NCBI GenBank assembly: GCA_023425615.1
Contig: JAFACJ010000666.1
Coordinates: 1 to 5,949, forward strand
Direction: 5' to 3'
DNA from: Actinomycetes bacterium
GTDB lineage: Bacteria; Actinomycetota; Actinomycetes; Streptosporangiales; Streptosporangiaceae
Length of the DNA stretch: 5,949 bases
Position numbers and translations under genes: made by a program. Below are positions 1 to 4,701 of this stretch, in pieces. Numbering within the stretch: position 1 is the first letter of the stretch; each line of letters begins with the position of its first letter. Under the pieces are notes generated by a model. That model had not been told where the DNA came from and searched no databases. It worked only from the letters and a program-made list of their open reading frames with translations.

Positions 1-2
1 AG

Positions 3-404
3 GGCCACGCCGACCTCGGCTACGACCACCTCCAAGGCGTCCACTTCCCGCCCGATGCCGAACTCCCCCCGCAGCCGCCCGCGCCGCCGGCACCCGACCC
101 GCTGGCGGAATCCCCGCTGTGGCGCGTCCGCCGCCTGGTGGAACTCGCGGTCTCCGGAGGCAGCCGCGCCGTCGCCGAGTCGGCACGGGGCCCGGCCCCC
201 GACCCGTCACGGCTGCGCCGCTCCGGTTTCACCACCGCCGCCGCCCTCACCACCGCCCTGGCCCAGGAGGCGGACCGCCGTCCCCGCGACCCCTTCGGCC
301 GCCTCACCGACACCGATCCCCGTCCCTTCGCCGGCGCGTGGCTGGCCTCGGCCGTCCACCTGACGGCCTCCGAGCGCTCCCTCATCCACGCCACCTGGCG
401 CTGA
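3..404 (+). CDS. C-terminal part of an unrecognised protein (5' end outside window)
   Basis: An open frame runs from the left edge (first full codon at 3) to the TGA at 402-404, giving 133 visible residues. It has actinomycete-type GC3 codon use throughout. The visible part starts with a short segment (GHADLGYDHLQG), followed by a proline-rich linker at about residues 18-33. Then comes a mostly helical Ala/Arg/Leu-rich domain that ends in HLTASERSLIHATWR. The first in-frame ATG/GTG codons are internal, and the frame is open to the edge, so the gene very probably begins upstream. I see no signal peptide, membrane segment or catalytic motif in this part. I do not recognise the family and give no function. 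A strong hairpin follows the stop within a few bases, which supports this as the true 3' end. Confidence 0.72.
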   Translation, partial: GHADLGYDHLQGVHFPPDAELPPQPPAPPAPDPLAESPLWRVRRLVELAVSGGSRAVAESARGPAPDPSRLRRSGFTTAAALTTALAQEADRRPRDPFGRLTDTDPRPFAGAWLASAVHLTASERSLIHATWR

Positions 405-409
405 CCCGC

Positions 410-443
410 ACCGCCCCGCCCCGCCCGCGCAGGGCGGGGCGGT
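410..443. terminator. GC-rich hairpin, probable bidirectional terminator
   Basis: The right arm GGGCGGGGCGGT (432-443) is perfectly complementary to ACCGCCCCGCCC at 410-421, which leaves a 10-nt loop. Because the left side is repetitive, the same right arm can instead pair with 416-426, giving 11 bp and a 5-nt GCGCA loop. The hairpin fills the short gap between the + strand stop at 404 and the - strand stop at 444, so it can end transcription from both convergent genes. There is no T-tract, as is common for actinomycete terminators. Confidence 0.8.
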
Positions 444-962
444 CTACCAGCCGTTCCAGTGGACGACCTCGTCGAAGGGGCGCCGGTCGGGGCGGGCGAT
501 GGGGTGCAGGGGCCGGCCCGCCGGATAGCCGAAGCCGATCATGTACGCGGCGAAGCGGCCTTCGGGGAAGCCGAGCGCGCGCCGTGCCTGCTCCTGGTCG
601 ACGACCGAGGCGTGGCCCGAGCCGATGCCCAGGTCGACGGCGGTCAGCATCATGTTCGCGGTGGCCTGGCCGAAGTCGTACATCAGCCAGTCGCGGTGCC
701 GGGCGTCCTCGGGCTCCTCGCCCACCAGGACGATCGCCGCCGCGGCACGGGCGATGTGCTTGCCGCCCAGTTCCCACGCCTTTGCCAGTTCGACGAGGCT
801 GTCGCGTTCGGTGACCACCACGAAGTCCCACGGCTGCCAGTTCCGCGACGACGGGGCCCGCCGCCCCGCCTCCAGAATGCGTTCGAGGTCCTCGCGCGCG
901 ATCGGCTCGTCGGTGTAGTCCCGCACGTTGCGGCGCGCACGGACGGCGTCCCATGTCTCCAT
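444..962 (-). CDS. Nitroreductase-family FMN oxidoreductase
   Basis: This encodes a 172-residue cytoplasmic protein of the nitroreductase superfamily. Members bind FMN as dimers and use NAD(P)H to reduce nitro groups, quinones or similar acceptors. The N-terminus METWDAVRARRNVRDY carries the Arg cluster (R10, R11, R14) that contacts FMN phosphate. APSSRNWQPWDFVVV (residues 36-50) is the classic second FMN-binding segment. GFGYPAGRP (143-151) and the C-terminal RRPFDEVVHW complete the small-nitroreductase pattern, and the length is normal for the compact class. The ATG at 960-962 is chosen because the family's N-terminal helix begins there. A GGGGGAAG stretch lies 10 nt upstream, and the longer in-frame extension to 1103 has no domain content. 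The gene lies 170 bp downstream of the tetR gene on the same strand. It could be co-transcribed with it or have its own promoter. The substrate cannot be told from sequence. Confidence 0.9.
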   Translation of the reverse strand: METWDAVRARRNVRDYTDEPIAREDLERILEAGRRAPSSRNWQPWDFVVVTERDSLVELAKAWELGGKHIARAAAAIVLVGEEPEDARHRDWLMYDFGQATANMMLTAVDLGIGSGHASVVDQEQARRALGFPEGRFAAYMIGFGYPAGRPLHPIARPDRRPFDEVVHWNGW

Positions 963-1132
963 ACCTGGCGTTCTTCCCCCTCTGCCTGAGGTGAGCGGAT
1001 GCTCCGGGTAAGCATTGATCAAGGAGGGCCGACGCTTTTCCGGCTCGTCGTGTGCGCATGCGCCAGACGATCCCGAGAAAGCGGTCCCACGGAACAGGGA
1101 CACCGGTCACGGGCTCGGCGGGCACCGCGGGG

Positions 1133-1765
1133 TCAGGGAGGCGCCGGCGCGTCGCCGTAGACGGTGAGCCAGATGGCGCGGCCCAGGGAGACGGCGGTCT
1201 GCGCGTCGGCGGTGGTGTCGTCGGTGCGGCAGTGCATGGAGAGGGTGCGCTCCACCATCCAGGTGAGGAGCGCGGCCGTGGTGGCGGGGTCGAGGGAGGA
1301 GGCGACGTTGCCGGCGCGGCGTTCGTCGTCGAGACGGCGGCGGGTGAGGCCGGTGAAGCGGTCGAGGCGGCGCTGGTAGTAGGCCGAGACCTCCGGGTCG
1401 TAGGCGGAGACCTCGCTGAGGGCGAGGAGGATCCAGCGGTTGGCGCGGTATTCGGCGAGCATCCGGCCGATGGCTTCGGTGACGCCCGCGACGCCGGTGC
1501 CGTGGTCGCTCTGCCACCAGGTGACGGCGGCGTCGAACATGCCCTGGCCGCCCTGCTCGGCGAGGGCGATGAGCAGCCGGCTCTTGTCGGGGAAGTGCAG
1601 GTAGAACGTGGAGCGGGCGACGCCCGCCGCCTCCGCGATGCGCTGCACGGGCAGTTCGGTGTAGGGGGTCCCGTCCGCGACGAGCCGGTGGACGGCGGCC
1701 AGGACGCGGCGGGCGACCTCGTCGCGGCGTTCCCGGGTGGCGCGGGAGCGGGGGAGCGGGGGCAC
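1133..1765 (-). CDS. TetR-family transcriptional regulator, EthR-like C-terminal domain
   Basis: This encodes a 210-residue protein with the standard TetR layout. Residues 10-70 form the N-terminal helix-turn-helix. The segment IAEAAGVARSTFYLHFPDKS (43-62) is an almost textbook turn and recognition helix. The C-terminal half is an all-helical ligand and dimer domain. Its YDPEVSAYYQRRLDRF and later SSLDPATTAALLTWMVERTL segments resemble EthR-type regulators; that assignment is from memory of the family. The start is GTG at 1763-1765. An in-frame TAG (1775-1777) excludes any longer form, and the next GTG (codon 40) would cut into the DNA-binding domain. No Shine-Dalgarno site is seen before the GTG, so the mRNA may be leaderless. 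The gene is divergent from the lipocalin-flavoprotein operon and shares a 141-bp control region with it. It is therefore the likely repressor of that operon and of itself. The inducer is unknown. Confidence 0.92.
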   Translation of the reverse strand: MPPLPRSRATRERRDEVARRVLAAVHRLVADGTPYTELPVQRIAEAAGVARSTFYLHFPDKSRLLIALAEQGGQGMFDAAVTWWQSDHGTGVAGVTEAIGRMLAEYRANRWILLALSEVSAYDPEVSAYYQRRLDRFTGLTRRRLDDERRAGNVASSLDPATTAALLTWMVERTLSMHCRTDDTTADAQTAVSLGRAIWLTVYGDAPAPP

Positions 1766-1771
1766 GAGCGG

Positions 1772-1802
1772 AGTCTAACCCGGCGCCGTGCCGATCGGAC
1801 AG
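1772..1802 (-). promoter_or_regulatory. Possible tetR promoter (leaderless)
   Basis: On the - strand, TAGACT (1772-1777) fits the actinomycete -10 pattern TAnnnT. It ends six bases before the GTG start codon, so transcription would begin at or next to the start codon. The -35 side is weak: only a poor match such as CTGTCC (1797-1802) lies at a suitable distance. That stretch overlaps the left arm of the palindrome, so repressor bound there would also hinder this promoter. The -10 box also contains the in-frame TAG stop. Confidence 0.42.
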
Positions 1803-1831
1803 TGTGTCGACAGTCTGTTGACACTCAGTCC
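1797..1831. promoter_or_regulatory. 35-bp imperfect palindrome, probable TetR operator
   Basis: Two 17-bp arms, 1797-1813 and 1815-1831, flank a single central T at 1814 and match at 14 of 17 positions when inverted. The inner core is best: GTGTCGACAG (1804-1813) against CTGTTGACAC (1815-1824), with 9 of 10 paired. The core also holds two near-palindromic octamers, TGTCGACA (1805-1812) and TGTTGACA (1816-1823), whose starts are 11 bp apart. The site sits in the divergent gap next to the tetR gene and covers the -35 box of the opposite operon. That is the usual place for a TetR-type local operator. Binding by this regulator is inferred. Confidence 0.72.
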
Positions 1832-1846
1832 AAAGAGGCGCACACT
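1818..1846 (+). promoter_or_regulatory. Probable promoter of the lipocalin-flavoprotein operon
   Basis: A perfect TTGACA -35 box lies at 1818-1823. With a 17-bp spacer, the -10 position falls at CACACT (1841-1846), which keeps only the A, A and T at positions 2, 4 and 6 of TATAAT. The -35 box lies inside the right arm of the palindrome, so operator binding would block RNA polymerase. Predicted transcription would start near 1853, giving a leader of about 54 nt before the GTG at 1907. Confidence 0.5.
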
Positions 1847-1852
1847 CGCGGG

Positions 1853-1887
1853 CGTCGCCCGATGTACCCCCCCTTCTGCGGGCGACG
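1853..1887 (+). promoter_or_regulatory. Possible 5' leader hairpin upstream of the Shine-Dalgarno site
   Basis: CGTCGCCCG (1853-1861) and CGGGCGACG (1879-1887) form a perfect 9-bp stem with a 17-nt C-rich loop. It ends five bases before the GAGGAGGT ribosome site. If the TTGACA promoter is right, the stem begins at or next to the 5' end of the mRNA. It could protect the transcript or tune translation. A smaller competing stem (GGGC 1850-1853 with GCCC 1857-1860) is possible. In DNA of this GC content, chance pairing is a real alternative. Confidence 0.35.
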
Positions 1888-1892
1888 GAACC

Positions 1893-1900
1893 GAGGAGGT
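1893..1900 (+). promoter_or_regulatory. Strong ribosome binding site that fixes the lipocalin start
   Basis: GAGGAGGT is a near-perfect complement of the 16S rRNA 3' end. It stands six bases before GTG at 1907-1909. It favours this GTG over the in-frame ATG at 1863, which has no comparable site and would put charged residues and a Cys ahead of the signal peptide. Confidence 0.85.
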
Positions 1901-1906
1901 GCACCC

Positions 1907-2956
1907 GTGCGTCCCCTACACCGCCGTCTCGCCGCGCTCACCCTCACGGCCTCCCTGGCCCTCGGCGGCCACGCCCCCGCCGCCCTCGCCGCGGACGGGC
2001 TCCCGCTCACCGACATCAAGCGCTCCGACCTCACCCTCGTCCCCGGCAAGCTCGCCGAACCGTCGGACGACGGACCCCACCCCGGCTCCTGGACCGAATG
2101 GTGGTACGCGCACGTCATGGACCCCGCCACCAAGCGGACGTTCATCGCGATGCTCTTCACCGCGCCCGTGCCGACGGGCGTCATCTTCTGGTACCCCGAG
2201 CAGGGCCAGAAGGTCATCCTCCCCGCGCTCACCACCAAGGTGACCGCGACCGACCAGCCCGCCGTCCGCAGCAGCGTGGGGAACCTCGTCTGGGACACCG
2301 AGCGCCGCACCTACCACCTGACCTGGAACGGCGGCTTCGCCGAAGCCGACATCCGGTTCGAGAACGCGGTGCCCGGCGTCACCGGCGGCCCCATCCGCTA
2401 CGACGGAGGGCAGGACATGTACTGGACGTCACCCGTCGCCACCAGCCACGTGAAGGGATGGCTGAAACCGCCGGGCGGCAAGAAGATCAGCGTCGACGGC
2501 TGGCGCGGCTACCACGACCACAACTGGGGCCGCTTCAACGTCGCCGACCAGCGCTACTCGGGCTGGGAATGGGGCGTCTCCCACGAACCGGACGGCAGCG
2601 CCACCCTCCTCGGCGGTGTCGTCAAGGGCGACGGGACCTGGCAGGGCGTCGTCGGCCGCGCCACACCCGACGCGACATACGGGTGCATGGCCACCTTGAG
2701 GCTGTCGGACTGGCGCACCCACGGCCTGTTCACCTACCCCGGCACCACCAACGCCTCCTGCCCGTCGTCGCTGCTGGCCACCCCCGGCGGGCTGACCGGC
2801 CGGATGCCGGGCGTCGACGTCGACTTCCACGTCGTCGACCCCGTGATCATCGACGTCGGGCTCTTCGCGCTGCCCGAGTCGCTGGGCCGCACCACGCCCG
2901 GCTCCCTCGGCCTGATCGAGCACATCCGCACCCTCCCTCCCAGGATCAAGCCGTGA
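1907..2956 (+). CDS. Secreted lipocalin-fold protein of the CrtC/AttH family
   Basis: This encodes a 349-residue protein with a Sec-type signal peptide. It has Arg at 2, 6 and 7, a hydrophobic stretch at 8-20 and an ALA cleavage site after about residue 28. The mature part has the two signatures of the CrtC/AttH lipocalin-like family: WTEWWYAHV (62-70) near the start and GYHDHNWGRF (201-210) at the presumed active pocket. In carotenoid 1,2-hydratase (CrtC), this fold adds water to a terminal isoprenoid double bond. Related lipocalin-like proteins in fungi act as Diels-Alder cyclases, so a cyclase or binding role is equally possible. C260 and C285 are the only cysteines and could form a disulfide, which suits an exported protein. 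The next gene starts inside this stop codon (GTGA overlap), so the two are translationally coupled. The exact substrate cannot be inferred: no carotenoid genes are nearby. Confidence 0.88.
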   Translation: MRPLHRRLAALTLTASLALGGHAPAALAADGLPLTDIKRSDLTLVPGKLAEPSDDGPHPGSWTEWWYAHVMDPATKRTFIAMLFTAPVPTGVIFWYPEQGQKVILPALTTKVTATDQPAVRSSVGNLVWDTERRTYHLTWNGGFAEADIRFENAVPGVTGGPIRYDGGQDMYWTSPVATSHVKGWLKPPGGKKISVDGWRGYHDHNWGRFNVADQRYSGWEWGVSHEPDGSATLLGGVVKGDGTWQGVVGRATPDATYGCMATLRLSDWRTHGLFTYPGTTNASCPSSLLATPGGLTGRMPGVDVDFHVVDPVIIDVGLFALPESLGRTTPGSLGLIEHIRTLPPRIKP

Positions 2957-4698
2957 CAGAGACGCACCCCTCACGACGCCGGATACTCGCCGGGACGACC
3001 CTGGCGTTCGTCCCCGTCCCCGCCTTCTCCAGCAGAGCCGCCAAACGGGAGGTCGCGGTGCTCGGCGGCGGCATGTCCGGGCTCGCCGCCGCCCACGAAC
3101 TCATCGAACGCGGCTTCTCCGTCACGGTCTACGAGCGCAAGGCACTCGGCGGCAAGGCCCGCAGCATCCCCGTTCCCGGCACGGGCGAAGGCGGTCGCCG
3201 CCCCCTGCCGGGCGAGCACGGCTTCCGGTTCTTCCCCGGCTTCTACCGGCACGTCACCGACACGATGCGGCGCATCCCGTTCGCCGGGAACGCCGGGGGA
3301 GTCCGCGACAACCTGGTGAACGTCTCCGCCGGACGCCTGTCGCGCAGCGGAGGCCGCGCCGACCTCGGCCTCCCCGACCTGGGCTCGCCCGGCGGCGGCC
3401 TGGACGCGGCGTGGCTGCGCGAGACGCTCACCGGGCTCGTCCAGCAGGTCTCCGCCTTGCCCCCGGCGGAGATCGCCTTCTTCGTCAACCGCTACCTCGT
3501 CTATCTGACCAGCGGCGAGGCGCGGCGGCACGGCCAGTGGGAGAACGTCTCCTGGTGGGACTTCGTCCGCGCCGAAGGCAAGTCCGCCGAGTACCGGACG
3601 ATCGTCGCCAAGTTCCTCACCCGAGGGCTGGTGGCGGTGAAGGAGGAGGTCGCCAGCACCCGCACCGTCGGGAACATGGGCCAGGCGTTCCTGCTGTCGG
3701 CGTTCGGCCTCGGCAACGACGGGGACGCGGGCCTCGCGCGGATGCTCAACGGCCCCACCAACGAGGCGTGGATCGACCCGTGGGTGGAGGACCTGCGCAA
3801 GAAGGGCGTCGGTTTCCGTCTCGGCCAGACCGTCGAGTCGCTGGACGTGAAGAACGGCAGGATCGACGCGGCGTACGCGGTCGACGCGTCCGGACGGCGC
3901 CGCCGCATCGACGCCGACTGGTTCGTGTGCGCCGTCCCGCCCGACCGCGCCGTCAAACTGTGGTCGAGTGAGATCCTCCGGCACGCCCCGAGCCTGGAGG
4001 GGACCAGGCACCTGCACACCGACTGGATGAACGGCATCCAGTTCTACCTGCGCCGCACCCCGCGCGGCCTCGGCGAACTCCTGAGCTTCATGGACTCGCC
4101 GTGGCAGCTCACCGCCGTCCTGCAGAGCGCCATCTGGAACCGCGACTACGGCCGCGACTACGGCGACGGCGAGGTGGCGGACTGCCTCTCCCTGGACATC
4201 TCCGACTGGGACACGCCCGGCGTCCTCTACGGCAAGCCCGCCAAGCGCTGCACCCCGGCCGAGGTCGCCGAGGAGTGCTGGGCCCAGATGAAGGCGCATC
4301 TGGAGGACACCGGCGCGTCGGTCCTCCCCGCCTCCCTCCTGCACTCCTGGTTCCTCGACCCCGCCATCACCTGGCATCCCGCGCTCGGCCGCAACACCAA
4401 CGACGAGCCCCTCACCGTCAACACCGTCGGCACCTGGTCACGGCGCCCCGAGGCGCGCACCGGCATCCCCAACCTCTTCGTCGCCGGCGACTACGTCCAG
4501 ACCAGCACCGACCTGGCCACCATGGAGTCGGCGAACGAGTCGGCGCGCGCCGCCGTCGGCGCGCTCCTGGAGGCGGCGGACTCCCCGGCCGCCCCGCCCA
4601 CGACCTGGAAGCTCTACCAGCCGCCCGAACTGGAAGCCCTCAAACGCCTCGACACCCAGCGCTACAACGCCGGCCGCCCCCACCTCCTCGACACGTGA
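2953..4698 (+). CDS. Tat-exported FAD-dependent oxidoreductase (phytoene desaturase / hydroxysqualene dehydroxylase type)
   Basis: This encodes a 581-residue flavoprotein. SRRRIL (residues 7-12) followed by a moderately hydrophobic stretch (11-25) and SRA before residue 30 fits a twin-arginine signal peptide. The mature protein opens with the Rossmann FAD motif VLGGGMSGLAAAHEL (36-50) and the ribose-binding acidic residue E61 in VYERKALGGKA. GEHGFRFFPGF (87-97) is a typical segment of these desaturase-like enzymes. NLFVAGDY (507-514) with DLATMESANESARAAV (520-535) is the C-terminal flavin-binding motif of the amine oxidase/desaturase superfamily. The long middle region would be the substrate domain. 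The GTG at 2953 overlaps the preceding TGA, with AGGA at 2942-2945 as ribosome site. Similar actinomycete proteins are often labelled hydroxysqualene dehydroxylase, but no squalene or hopanoid genes are present here. The reaction is probably removal of hydrogen from, or reduction of, a hydrophobic isoprenoid-like substrate. Confidence 0.88.
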   Translation: MTETHPSRRRILAGTTLAFVPVPAFSSRAAKREVAVLGGGMSGLAAAHELIERGFSVTVYERKALGGKARSIPVPGTGEGGRRPLPGEHGFRFFPGFYRHVTDTMRRIPFAGNAGGVRDNLVNVSAGRLSRSGGRADLGLPDLGSPGGGLDAAWLRETLTGLVQQVSALPPAEIAFFVNRYLVYLTSGEARRHGQWENVSWWDFVRAEGKSAEYRTIVAKFLTRGLVAVKEEVASTRTVGNMGQAFLLSAFGLGNDGDAGLARMLNGPTNEAWIDPWVEDLRKKGVGFRLGQTVESLDVKNGRIDAAYAVDASGRRRRIDADWFVCAVPPDRAVKLWSSEILRHAPSLEGTRHLHTDWMNGIQFYLRRTPRGLGELLSFMDSPWQLTAVLQSAIWNRDYGRDYGDGEVADCLSLDISDWDTPGVLYGKPAKRCTPAEVAEECWAQMKAHLEDTGASVLPASLLHSWFLDPAITWHPALGRNTNDEPLTVNTVGTWSRRPEARTGIPNLFVAGDYVQTSTDLATMESANESARAAVGALLEAADSPAAPPTTWKLYQPPELEALKRLDTQRYNAGRPHLLDT

Positions 4699-4701
4699 CC
4701 C

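Noticed and set aside
999..1022. Small inverted repeats (ATGCT/AGCAT and TTGATCAA) upstream of the nitroreductase gene as a promoter or operator
   Set aside because: TTGATC could serve as a -35 box, but no convincing -10 follows at 17-18 bp (TCCGCT is a poor match). The arms are short and may be chance.
1054..1063. 10-bp palindrome GCGCATGCGC between tetR and nitroreductase
   Set aside because: It is short and GC-rich with no link to the operator boxes. This is expected by chance in such DNA.
963..1103. N-terminal extension of the nitroreductase to 1103
   Set aside because: The 47 extra residues have no domain character. The family N-terminus begins at METWDAV, and a purine-rich site sits at 973-980.
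382..1824. 480-codon open frame on the - strand spanning the nitroreductase and tetR genes
   Set aside because: It is out of frame with both recognised proteins and gives low-complexity Pro/Arg/Ala sequence. It is a by-product of high GC content.
1863..1906. In-frame ATG at 1863 as the lipocalin start
   Set aside because: It lacks a good ribosome site, overlaps the GAGGAGGT used by GTG 1907 and would spoil the signal peptide.
2971..4377. 468-codon open frame antisense to the flavoprotein gene
   Set aside because: The + strand frame has clear FAD motifs from end to end. The antisense product is Gly/Ala/Val/Arg-rich with no recognisable domain.
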